Part shown: positions 20,930 through 30,353 of the stretch, in pieces
Layout of the letters: every line of letters begins with the position of its first letter
How positions within the stretch are numbered: the stretch's first letter is position 1
Assembly (NCBI GenBank): GCA_936440205.1
Contig: OW387150.1
Span: 35,511,795 to 35,575,794 of the forward strand
DNA: 64,000 bases
DNA from: Lepidonotus clava
Lineage: Eukaryota > Annelida > Polychaeta > Phyllodocida > Polynoidae
Reading direction: 5' to 3'
Made by a program: the position numbers and the translations under genes
The notes under the pieces: generated by a model
Seen by the model: the letters and a program-made list of their open reading frames with translations, nothing else
Told to the model about the DNA's origin: nothing
The model's database searches: none

Positions 20930-23600
20930 AGGTAACATAAGGAGAAAAAAATATATAGGTAGCTTAATTTATTTATTATCTGTCCCTTGCATTTTTACTT
21001 CTGTTTTCTTTTTAACTACACGTGGATCATCCTCTAAAAACAACTGCTCTAATGTATCATAACATCTACCAACTGGTCTATGACCTTATGGTCAATTTTA
21101 GTGGATTTTTATAATTTATTAAAAAAAGGTCTTTGAGATAAAAAAAAAATGATAAGGCAAAAAAAATATAGGTGAGCTTTGGTTATAGACACAGATTGAT
21201 TAGTTTTATTAGTCGACCCATGAAATGTATGCAAAAATGTTTGGATGGTGCTCAGTTATGGTTACACAAAGGGAAACATTTTGTCACTCTATTTTTTAAC
21301 AATGATCTCTAAGTCATTACTGATTGATTCTTGAGTTATATGTATTCTAAACATGCCAACGGAGCAAACTACGTATCATAATGTTGATATCTGTCTTCAT
21401 ACTTTTTGAAAAAGATAAAACATACATATTTGAACTATGTCATCTGAAAAATTCCCATTATTTTCATTTTACTTTAATAAAAACGAATGCTTGGCACAAA
21501 TAAATCTGATTCACCCTTGTGTCTATTAGAAAGGTAACAATGCATATGAAAAAAACATTGACCACATAGATTCTTTAGTTAGTAGCTTGACAGTGTTGAA
21601 AGCATAAAAGCATAAAAAAAATATTGTCAAATTCACTTAATTTTTCACAACACCAGTGTAAAATTGTTATCAACCTCTTAAGGGTTGAGGAAATAGAAGA
21701 TGTCTCCTTCAGGGGTGGATCCAAGTGGGGCGGAGGGGGAGGGTCCTGACCCTTTGATGGACCCTTAAACGACAGAATGAGGGGATATGTCGCACAAGTG
21801 TGTGCAAATGTATGCCTTTTTAGTACTGAGAATTATATTTGCTAACCTCCCTCTCTTTCAGAAATCCTGTATCAGCCCCTAACTTCCCTCCGACACTAAA
21901 AGGTGAACATTTCAAAATATAGGAAAAACATTAAGTTTTTACCAGTGCTTCTCAGGCTTACACATCAATGGAACTACATGTCATGTGGGTGTACAGAATC
22001 ATTTTATAGAGGACATTCATTTGTTTTCTAGATCTGTTTTCTCAGATAAAATTACAAAATATGTTTTGAAAGTACTAATGTTGTTCTAGATGTGTATTAT
22101 TTATAGAAAAGGGATGGAAAAGAAAACCAAACTTCGAGGGTGGCTGCTAAATAAAACAACTTTCGGACGTAATGAAAAGTATTGATGTCTCCTCCCCCTC
22201 ATTTCTACCCGGTAAACAATTCTAACATGGACAAAGTTTGTCTGGAGAGGGAGATTTTGCCGACCTTCAGGTGTGACCACAAGTTGTGGAGTTTAAATGT
22301 CAGGTGCTCCATGCTGGTGGTCTATGGCCACATGCAGGGTCCTCCCCCAGAGAGTTCTGGTATTTTAAGGCCATATTACACTACACGATTTGAACTGTGA
22401 TATTAAAGGTTGGATACAGGGGAATGATCCTGGGAGTCTCCCCCTTTTAATTGAGACTTAAACTTGCCAAAGAGAAAACATTTTTGTGCATGTGAATGCA
22501 TGAAGAAATGCATGGAGAAATATATATATATATATAGATAATTGTGACATACGAACACAAGCTCATAATTACCTATATTTTCAGAAACCATTTGCAAACC
22601 AAGAAATTTTCACAAAAGTATTTTAGTTAGGGGAGAGAATGCATGGAATAATCTTCCAATGACATGAAAGCCTCTAAAACCTTGAAAGAGGTCAACTAGG
22701 ATGCATTTATAATTTTTCTTTTTTTTAAATTCTTTTATTTATTCAGACAAAGAATTAAGTATTACAGTTGTTTTACATTCTCATCTGAGTTGGATAGATA
22801 AATTATCTCATATGATGTACAGTATTTAACACATTGTATATGACTATAATTACAATACTATCAGTAATAACACAGATATAAGAATTCAATAAATTGAAAT
22901 TGAACGATAAGTTATTTAGTATTTTTCCTTTCTGGATGTACAAAGAATATAAAGTCTATGTACTTGATTGTAAACCAGATTGAATAAAATGAATCTAAAG
23001 ATAGAAAAAAAAAGTGCATCTCATGTCATGTAGTGTAATAAGGCCATGTCGCTGCTCATGTCGTGTAGTGTAACAGGGCCTACCCAGACTCAGCATGGAT
23101 CTCAGCCATGTTTTCTGAGACACCTACTTAAGGAGACGGAACACCAAAGCTATAAAATGACAACAATGTCTTTCAAAGAGAACCTGTCGCCCCCCTCAGA
23201 ATTTGAATAAACTTGCACAATACTGCATGTTTTGCTTTTATTCTTGCTGAACATGGTTTAGTCAGAAAATTAATACTGAATACATGTATCCTCCTATAGG
23301 TCTGCTGGCCAAGAAAGGACCTACAAACTTAAAGATATTGATGAGTCATAGGACTAAATGAGGGATAATTGCCATTTCATAACTCATTTCTATAGTATAT
23401 AAGTAATGTATTTCATCCAATTTAGTAATAATTTTGTAAATTGGTAATTTTTTAACTAGCAGCGCTAGAGCCTGGCACATTGCCTTCAGGAATTCATTGC
23501 CTTTATTTATGTACTTTTTAATTATCAATCCTATTTTAATTTATCCTGCGTTGAGTTGGATAACTCCAGTCTTCCCAAGCTAAGTCCTCTCTCCAGCTTT
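20930..23600. other. intergenic part of duplicated block, no gene recognised
   Basis: It matches 36830-39360 in patches. It contains a conserved block at about 22160-22330 (with ACATGGACAAAGTTTG) at roughly 95% identity to 38150-38320. An A/T-rich stretch near 22700-23000 may be an old LINE tail. Open frames here are not conserved between the copies as proteins. Confidence 0.45.
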
Positions 23601-23998
23601 ACCTTAAGGCTATATTCTACTATGCGTTGGTGAGCACTTGCTTTTGCTTAAATTAGGAAATGCAAGAGATTACTTAGATATTTGCTTGTTTTCCCACTTA
23701 CGTTGTCACAAGCTTAAGACAAGTATGAATGCCAGCAGATTCCATATAAATCCACTATGCGCTCATATAAATTGCTTATATTTCCCTGTGTTCACTTTTG
23801 TTTGTGTCAATAAACGCAAGTGAAAATGCTCTAAGCAAATGAAATAATGCAGGGTGGGACATTAAGTGTGACAATGTATAACAACAATTTAGCATTTCCC
23901 ATACTATATCTAGTAGCATAATGATATACACCATGTTTGACAAAATAGATGAGCATTTATACAAGGTCTCCGGACAGGATACTTTTGGCTACCCAAAA

Positions 23999-24207
23999 CA
24001 GGCCCGTAGCCAGCTTTTCTCAGAGGGGGGTTCGTTTTTTTGAGTAGCAGTATGTTTTTCTTCCAGGGGGGGTTCGTTTTTTGAAAAAATACATATTTTT
24101 TTGGATTATTGTCATATTTTACATTAAAAAATAGAGAAAAAAAATACTTCAAAGGGGGGGGGGGGGGTTCGCACGAACCCCCTGAACCCCCCCTGGCTAC
24201 GGGCCTG
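23999..24207. mobile_element. foldback element, GGCCCGTAGCCAG type
   Basis: The left end CAGGCCCGTAGCCAGC and the right end CTGGCTACGGGCCTG are perfectly inverted for about 15 bp. The interior has GGGGGGTTCGTTTTTT twice and a long G run at 24156-24167. It is related to the element at 13244-13423. Confidence 0.75.
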
Positions 24208-24929
24208 GATCCGATACTAAATTGGATACTTATTTAGATAATCAAAAGGCAAATAATTTTATATTTTTTCACAAGGTCAGGGAAGTAGTACTAAGTGGCG
24301 CCATCTATGGTATAAACCAGAAAGTCTACAAGAGTGCCTCCTAGTGCCAAAGGCACTTGTAGAAAAACAATAGGATTCCTTTATATATTTTTATTGCATA
24401 CCCCTGTCATGGGTTGTGGTCAACCATAAAATGCCCTTCAGAAAAGTCAAAAGATTCTGAAAAGCCCTCTACAATGTGGTATAAAGCTCTGGGACCGTAT
24501 CCCAGGAGGTAAAATTCAAGAAAGGAATTGCAATGCTTGCCCTGACCTAATGACAAATATTGGCCTGAATTGAATAAGTGCCCCCCACTGATTGTACACT
24601 GCTGCATATTTACATGTATCAATTCATCTCATCCCCATTAACTCATCCTTAACCACCATATCACCTCGACTGGAAGAACATGTAAACACGTGAAGTCTTG
24701 AATAAATACTTAAAAAAACAAAAAATAAAAAATAACATTGATATGCAGCAAATCCTCTGACTGTGATTAATCATGGCATAAATACAAAGTACAAACCAAG
24801 AAGCATGAAGCCTTGATTATTCCCCAGAGTCTCAGGGCATCGATGCATTCAAGGCTTTAGGGTTCTTTTTCAATGACCAGTTTTAACCCTGTAAGTGCTA
24901 GACTTTTGAGATTTTCCTCTCCCCCACAG
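24208..24929. other. no gene recognised
   Basis: Nothing is recognised except an acceptor-like pyrimidine tract at the very end that leads into the exon at 24930. Confidence 0.35.
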
Positions 24930-25056
24930 GGTCTACAATGCCTTTAACAAGGAGTGGGGCGTGTGCTGTGTGTGTCGGGCAGCACCGGCCCCAGATGGAG
25001 TTAGACAGAAGTAACTGGATTGTGAACTACTCCCCATGCCACGAAGTTTCAATAAA
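24930..25056 (+). CDS. candidate 3' terminal exon, unassigned
   Basis: A good acceptor (TTTTCCTCTCCCCCACAG) is followed by an open stretch reading VYNAFNKEWGVCCVCRAAP, then PDGVRQK and a TAA at 25012-25014. An AATAAA signal follows at 25051-25056. A single exon with acceptor, stop and poly(A) signal in correct order fits a 3' terminal exon. The CCVC group could be a palmitoylation or metal site. It lies about 110 bp before a TMEM63-like exon on the same strand, so it may be an alternative end of that gene or the end of an upstream gene. I do not recognise the family. Confidence 0.45.
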
Positions 25057-25167
25057 GTGATTTAAGAAAAATATGAATAACCATTTTAAGATTAACTTTG
25101 ACAAAACTGTTTACATGCTTGTTTAATTATAAATGATACTTACAAAAATTGTAAATGTATTTTTCAG

Positions 25168-25272
25168 ATGGAGGGGACTCCTTTCCCTATGGCCAGCAGT
25201 ACGACTGGGTTCGAGTTTTTGTTGCTGTTGTCATGTCGTACAGCATAAATTGTCCTCTAGTCATACCCTTTA
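25168..25272 (+). CDS. TMEM63/CSC1-like channel, internal exon
   Basis: The exon (105 bp, phase 1 to phase 1) follows a TTTTTCAG acceptor. It encodes FPYGQQYDWVRVFVAVV and MSYSINCPLVIPF. TMEM63 proteins (OSCA/TMEM63 mechanosensitive cation channels of plasma and lysosomal membranes) carry at this place F-x-F-G-x-x-Y-A-W, then VVMxYSITCPIIVPFG, a transmembrane helix of the pore region. The next exon at 27485 continues this conserved sequence in phase. The donor is GCAAGT rather than GTAAGT; copies of the same junction downstream carry GTAAG. Exons before this one are not recognised, so the gene may be partial or reach further left with very small exons. Confidence 0.75.
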
Positions 25273-25369
25273 GCAAGTTACCTCTGCTTTTGTTATCTGG
25301 TATAGTGTTGCCTGTGTCCTCTTGTCATAACCTTTGGTAAGCTACTGTTGGTGCTGTTATGTCAAGCTA
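25250..25369 (+). repeat. exon-junction minisatellite, first units
   Basis: The end of the TMEM63-like exon and the intron start (TGTCCTCTAGTCATACCCTT + AGCAAGTTACC) are repeated as GTCCTCTTGTCATAACCTTT + GGTAAGCTACTGTTGGTG. The array continues at 26130-26540 beyond a transposon. Confidence 0.75.
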
Positions 25370-26129
25370 GTGATCCACGTTGCGACATTTTCCAAAGCGA
25401 TGAAAAGGACCAGAGGCAAACCGATTTTAGGACCAATTTTTTTTGTCGGTCCTGAATTGGTTGGGTAATTAAACCTATTGGTCCTAGAATCGGTCCAGAA
25501 TCAGTCCAGAATCGGTCCCCTACCCATGATCCATGGTGAACTTCATAAAGAGACCGTTTGCTTGTATTTTAGACTATATGCCAATAGAAATACTATAGAA
25601 AAAAATTTGTTGGTTTATTTATCAAAATAGTGGAATTGTTATTAAATCTTGTGTCTAAATATGTTCCATACATGATATTTAATCTGTTTGATTAATAAAA
25701 AATAAAATACTTGTCAAAAAACATTAAAAAATATATCATGTTAAAGATAATTCATTTTAATATATTTTGGTAACATTATCGTTCTATTATTCATAAAAAT
25801 AAATTAAATAACACTGAGAATACTTAGACATAACAAAATCGGTCCAAAATCGGTCCATATCGGTCCAAAATCGGTCCAAAATTATTAAACATGTTTAATG
25901 ATTTTGTCGCACCTTCGTCGGTTGGAAATTGGTTGGAAATTGGTTGGAAATTGGTTGGAATAATTTAGTCTCACATGTGTCAGTTGGAAAAAAATCGGTT
26001 GACATGATCCACGTTGCAATATTTTCAAAAGTGGACCGATTCTGGACCGATTCTGGACCAATTTTGGACATAGAAAATATTTAGAAAATCAGTCCACTAT
26101 CAGTCCATTTTTGTCGCAACGTGGATCAC
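25370..26129. mobile_element. 760-bp TIR element inserted in the minisatellite
   Basis: The 18-bp TIR GTGATCCACGTTGCGACA is matched exactly by TGTCGCAACGTGGATCAC at the right. Subterminal blocks of AATCGGTCCA / TGGACCGATT recur in both orientations. A second near-terminal copy ATGATCCACGTTGCAATATT lies at 26004. It has no coding frame. It splits the exon-junction array, so it is younger than the array. Confidence 0.8.
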
Positions 26130-26540
26130 CGCCTTCAGTGTTAGCTGCGTTCTAGTTGTAACCTTTGCTAAGTTACTGTTGGTGTTGGGATGTACAGTGA
26201 TACTTGTTGTTTAGTTGTACCCTTTTGGTAAGTTAGTGTTGGTGCTGTCATGTCATACAGTGGTACTTGTTCTTTAGTTGTACCCTTTTGGTAAGTTAGT
26301 GTTGGTGCTGTCATGTTGTACAGTGGTACTTGTTCTTTAGTTCTACCCTTTGGCAATTTTTTTCCCAGTTATGTTGTACAGTGTTACCTGTCCTCTAGTC
26401 ATTCCTTGTGGTAAGGTACTGTTTATGTTGTCATGTTATACAGTGTTACCTGTCCCATAGTTGTACCCTTTGATAAGTTATTGTTGGGGTTGCAGTGTAA
26501 CTTGTCCTCAGTTGTACCCTTCGGTAAGATTTCCAAAATA
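26130..26540 (+). repeat. exon-junction minisatellite, remaining units
   Basis: About six units of 60-75 bp each contain an exon-end-like part (CTTTAGTTGTACCCTTTTG) followed by a donor-like part (GTAAGTTAGTGTTGGTGCTG). At least three units keep a usable GTAAG donor. The units are copies of the junction at 25250-25290 and lie wholly within the intron before the exon at 27485. Confidence 0.8.
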
Positions 26541-27484
26541 CAGGGTACAAAATAATTAACTGTAATATCAGTGTCAGTTTCAAGACATGCTCTTTGTATA
26601 AAAATATTAATGGCTTTCAGAGGCAGCATGGGTGGCAGGTGGGCTCTTGGCTGCCCCCTGGTGGAAAACATCATCAGTTCATATATCTCCAATCCCCTTT
26701 ACAAATTACCCACAACTTTTACCACTTACCCTCCCCTACTTCCTCCCTCTTTATCAACAACCCTCCATTACACATACACCTCCCTTCCCTCACAAACTTT
26801 ACCATCCCACCCACTCTACAATAATGATTATTACTGATTCATTCATCATTCACTCATTCATCCACTTTTAGTATTTAAATCTAAATTCATTTTCATATAA
26901 ATCTAATTAAAATAATTTATGACAAGTAAAACTTTTAACTTTTCCCAAATTCTGCCTTTGGTTCTCTTTCTACTGGGATGCAGTTATGATAAAGCTGTAA
27001 TTAACATTGTACATGTGTCAAACTACTTCCTTGAAATTCAAATCTAAATTAAAGTATAGCATTTGCCTATTATTATATTGACAATTTTTTACACACATTA
27101 CTTTTATTAGTAGTCTTGTTTGATCATGACTTTTCTTGTAATGAAGCTCCTGACAGACCATCAAAAATACAGGCCTAACCCATGCAACAGTTCAGGGGTT
27201 ATCCATTAATTTTCCGACAGTGTCACATGGTTCAACCTACCAATCCACCCCCTTTTGTGTGTGACATGATTTATGGATGGACGCTCAAACACAAGACTGT
27301 GTTGACATCTTAATAAAAACTAAAATTTGTATTATAAATCGTTGTTTTTTAAATCTTTGATCAGTTTTTATTATCCTGAGACAATGCAATTAGGCTTATA
27401 GCCTTATTCATTGGCTATGATCTGTTAGATATATATTTTTGTAATTGATTTATATAAGTTATTTTACTGTCTTTCCCCATTTAG
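26541..27484. other. intron of the TMEM63-like gene
   Basis: It contains a pyrimidine-rich tract (26690-26830, CCTCCC/CATTCA type) that opens several overlapping proline- and serine-rich frames by chance. The stretch ends with the acceptor CTTTCCCCATTTAG. Confidence 0.45.
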
Positions 27485-27582
27485 GCTTGGCATACCTGGT
27501 GGTAAAGTACCTGGTGGACCACCACAACCTACAATTTGTGGCCACTCCATGTTGCGCAGGCCATCATCTTTACCTCCAGTAG
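27485..27582 (+). CDS. TMEM63/CSC1-like channel, next exon
   Basis: The exon begins in phase with the 25168 exon and encodes LAYLVVKYLVDHHNLQF. TMEM63 proteins read G-L-x-Y-M-L-L-K-H-L-V-D-R-Y-N-L-Y at the same point. After NLQF the frame continues for 14 residues of unrelated type to a TAG at 27580-27582. A possible weak donor is CCA|GTAGGC at 27579. Either a donor near here leads to further exons that are not recognised, or this is a shortened C-terminus. The usual following stretch of the family was not found in the next 1.5 kb. Confidence 0.7.
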
Positions 27583-28227
27583 GCATTGTAACATTTGAGT
27601 CTCGACATTCCCCCATTGTCGTCATACTAATGGGACTGCAGTGCCACCTTCAGACAAAGACAGAACACTGTTCATAGAGACAAATATGATAATCTTCAAT
27701 CCAGCATTCTAACGCTATCTAGAATCTTTACATTTTTTCTCTACTCAAGAATTTGAACAAGTACATAGAATGTGTCAACCCCCACCATTTAACAAAAATG
27801 TATTGTTTTATGTTTTACCTTTGATCTATTTTTATGATAATATTCATAAAAATTAATCTGTTATGAATTTTGTCAATTCTAATCGTGCTTTCATAATTAA
27901 AGAAATACTACCAAAATGCTGTCACTGATCGTGATATATAAATGCAGTTTATTTGTAATTTTTCTGGCGATTATCTATTGGTTTGCAATATTAACAACAT
28001 ACAAGCTGCACCTAAAACCCTACCACTTCCATATTACATTTTTGTAGGGAAAGTATCAGGAAAGTATCTGAATACTTTAGGGACAGAAATTGCAAATAAT
28101 TCTGAGATTGCATATGGACTTGTACGTGGAATTCTGCATCTAGAAATATAAATGTAGCCATATCATGATAAGAGATCTAGTGCCATTCATGCCTGGTCCT
28201 TCTGTATGTACTTAGCTATACACTTAT
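27583..28227. other. no gene recognised
   Basis: A 69-codon frame at 27942-28151 has no known resemblance. Nothing else is seen. Confidence 0.35.
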
Positions 28228-28381
28228 CAGTGGCGGATCCAGGTTTTTGAAAAAGGGGGGGCGCGCTATTGAAAACTTTTTCATCTTAATTACCTTTAGG
28301 ACGAGTTTTACATTAAAAAAATGTAAAATTGGCCCAAAAAAGGGGGGGCGGGGCGTGGGGGCAGATCTAAATCCGCCACTG
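28228..28381. mobile_element. foldback element, GTGGCGGATCCAGG type
   Basis: The left end CAGTGGCGGATCCAGG and right end TAAATCCGCCACTG are inverted. Both have inner runs of G. A relative is at 42913-43075. It is non-coding. Confidence 0.7.
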
Positions 28382-29064
28382 CTTATGTCAAGCATAATGA
28401 TAGTCCAATTTTGACAGGAAGGAGAGTATATAATATTATATACATTTCTTCCCTATCATACAATCTAACAAATACCATGTAGATATGTAGAAGATTCTGT
28501 TAGTTTCTATGACACATGAAGTCAGGATCTATCTTAATTACCATTTTGCTGCCATGCATTCCAACCATACTCACTTAACACAAATACACATTGTTTTATA
28601 CATTTGATTAATGAAACAGAAAACCCAAAACACAAGGCTTTACCTTTTTAAATTTGGCGAGCTTCTTGAGTTGCTGATAATGGCTGATATGTAGTACTCA
28701 AATATTATTTTTCTGATTCAGAAGAAGTTAGATCACTTGCATAAACAATTGTTCTGACAACATCTATACTGGTCCCTTCTTTGTTTTTTTAATGATTTCA
28801 TTTACATCAACTGACATTCAAAAGTGTTATAAACATCTCACAGGATTACAACTGAACTGGTACGTAATCATAATCATGAGGAGAACTACTTTTCTGGGCT
28901 TTTGATACCAGCAATAGTAAACCAGCAATAGTAAATTAGTGTAGTAGGCTAAGAACTTTCTTTGTCACTGGTTCCCGGCAAGGTACACTAATAGCTAGTG
29001 GCTGATGCCCAGTAGTTCAGAAAAAAAATTCTCTTTATAGTTTTTATGTATCAACATTGGCTGT
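28382..29064. other. 3' flank of the ACE-like gene, no other gene recognised
   Basis: It is A/T-rich. The minus-strand ACE-like gene ends at 29065, so part of this stretch should be its 3' UTR; no confident poly(A) signal was fixed. Confidence 0.35.
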
Positions 29065-29338
29065 TTAATGGTAGAGGACCTTGGCTATGGCTGCTCCCAA
29101 CAACCCATACACTACAGCCTCCCCGGAGGGCAAGGAGGAGTCTGCAGGGGAATTGACAATAGTGCCTTCTGGACACTTCTCGTCCCAGCCAACTTCGTAA
29201 CCCTTGTTCTGCTCCTTCAACCAATCCATCAATGGCTTGAAGTAGTCCAACATGGGCTGCATGTCTATCTTTCTCGTGTTGGTGACCTTCAGCAGTGCAT
29301 CAGGCCACTTCTGGGAGGAGCCGAGCTTTAGCATCTCA
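29065..29338 (-). CDS. ACE-like peptidase, last exon
   Basis: The exon starts after a CCCCTCAG acceptor in phase with the exon at 30238-30350. It encodes EMLKLGSSQKWPDALLKVT, a TRKIDMQPMLDYFKPLMDWL helix region and GYEVGWDEKCPEG. This matches the C-terminal end of ACE M2 domains (M-x-L-G-x-S-x-P-W-P-E-A ... YFKPLLDWLRTEN ... LGW). The protein ends soon after with a modest hydrophobic tail, AVVYGLLGAAIAKVLYH. It has no typical type I membrane anchor with long cytoplasmic tail as in vertebrate ACE, so it may be secreted or possibly lipid-anchored. TAA is at 29065-29067. Confidence 0.9.
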
Positions 29339-29860
29339 CTGAGGGGACAGGACAAGAGTCATTTATAAAATGCTATGAACCCAGCTTTAGTGTCTCACTG
29401 CCATGAGAGGACAAGAGTAATTTAAATAATGTTATGAACAATGATAGCATTAAATAACATTATGATTCCAGCTTTAGTATCTCACTGACAGGAGAGGACA
29501 AGAAGCATTTAAATAACCTCATGAATAGCTTTAGCATCTCACAGCCACGAGAGCACAAAAGTCATTTGATTAACATTATGCTAATAATGTAATAAACAGC
29601 TTTAGTATCTCACTGATGGGACAGGACAAGAGGCCTTTAAATAACATTATAAACAACTTCAGCATCTCACTGTCAAGAGAGGACAGGAAGCATTTAGATA
29701 ACATTATGAACCCAAGTTCAGCATTTCACTGCCAGGAGAGAACAAAAGTCACTTATGTAATGTTGTAAACTAATGTTATAAACCAAGGAGGACAAGAGTA
29801 ATCTAAATAATGTTATGAATGTTGATAATGTTAAATAACATGATGAAACCAGTTGGTAGT
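29325..29860 (-). repeat. minisatellite copying the ACE last-exon junction
   Basis: The acceptor junction of the last ACE exon (plus strand: GCTTTAGCATCTCACTGAGG ... GGACAAGAGTCATTT) is repeated about seven times in the intron with unit lengths near 55-90 bp. Examples are at 29381, 29482, 29531, 29600, 29660 and 29715. On the minus strand most units keep a pyrimidine stretch, a CAG and TGAGA-type exon start, so they look like decoy acceptors. Units diverge with distance from the exon. Confidence 0.85.
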
Positions 29861-30237
29861 GTAAGATCAGGACACCAACAATGAAATATGTTATTATTGT
29901 TATTAGTCATGGTATGAATACAATCAAGAATCATTTTCATCTGTAAAACTGCATTTATTCATTTTCAGAGTTAGAAACAACTAAGTTCCAAGGAAACGAA
30001 AAGTAATAACTGTGGTTAGACTCTCACAAAACGACATGGGATACTGAATATTGACTATAATGATATTTTCAGTTATGGTTGATAGATTATAATAGTTTTG
30101 GAGGCAATGAAAATTTGGCAAATTTACCTGACGACCCTCCCCGGGTAAATAAACTGTACCAAACCCCCCCAACACAAAAAAAAACAAAACAAAAAAAAAG
30201 AAAAAAAGTCCTTACACTACTTGGCCCTGTGCCCTAC

Positions 30238-30350
30238 CTGAGTTTAGTACCAGCTGCCTTGGACCTGTAGATATCACGATGGTGCAGGGGGGCAGTGTTA
30301 CCCGCTGTCTCACATAGAGCCTGCTGGATCTGGAACTGTAGGATGAATAC
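30238..30350 (-). CDS. ACE-like peptidase, penultimate recognised exon
   Basis: It encodes [18 protein letters not shown] and [17 protein letters not shown]. These match the ACE stretch F-I-I-Q-F-Q-F-H-E-A-L-C-x-x-A-G-x-x-G-P-L-H-x-C-D-I-Y-x-S-K-x-A-G. The acceptor is CCCTGCAG and the donor CAG|GTAGGG. The out-phase (2) fits the last exon. The in-phase (0) does not fit the out-phase (2) of the exon at 33199-33297, and the R-Y-F-V part of the family is not encoded, so a tiny exon in between is expected. The cysteine of DI in the family's HKCDIY is histidine-arginine type here (HHRDIY). Confidence 0.88.
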
Positions 30351-30353
30351 CTG

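Larger units (their letters stand above)
17860..23940. repeat. duplicated block, copy 1
   Basis: Ordered stretches match 34835-39775: the minisatellite edge, AGCCAGATCCTGAAGATAAA, a 150-bp near-identical core (19609-19758), the AATTAAACGTGCAAGTTA block (20425), the CTCATTTCTACCCGGTAAAC block (22198), the ATGACAACAATGTCTTTCAA block (23157) and ATTTAGCATTTCCC (23885). Later transposons (18345-18600, 19069-19434, 20599-20928) account for the extra length here. No coding exon is recognised inside. Confidence 0.8.

Noticed and set aside
26571-26871. Three overlapping Pro/Ser/Thr-rich plus-strand frames
   Set aside because: They come from a pyrimidine-rich intronic tract; overlap in all frames shows low complexity.
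27942-28151. 69-codon plus-strand frame after the TMEM63-like exon
   Set aside because: It does not match the next TMEM63 segment and has no splice acceptor in phase.
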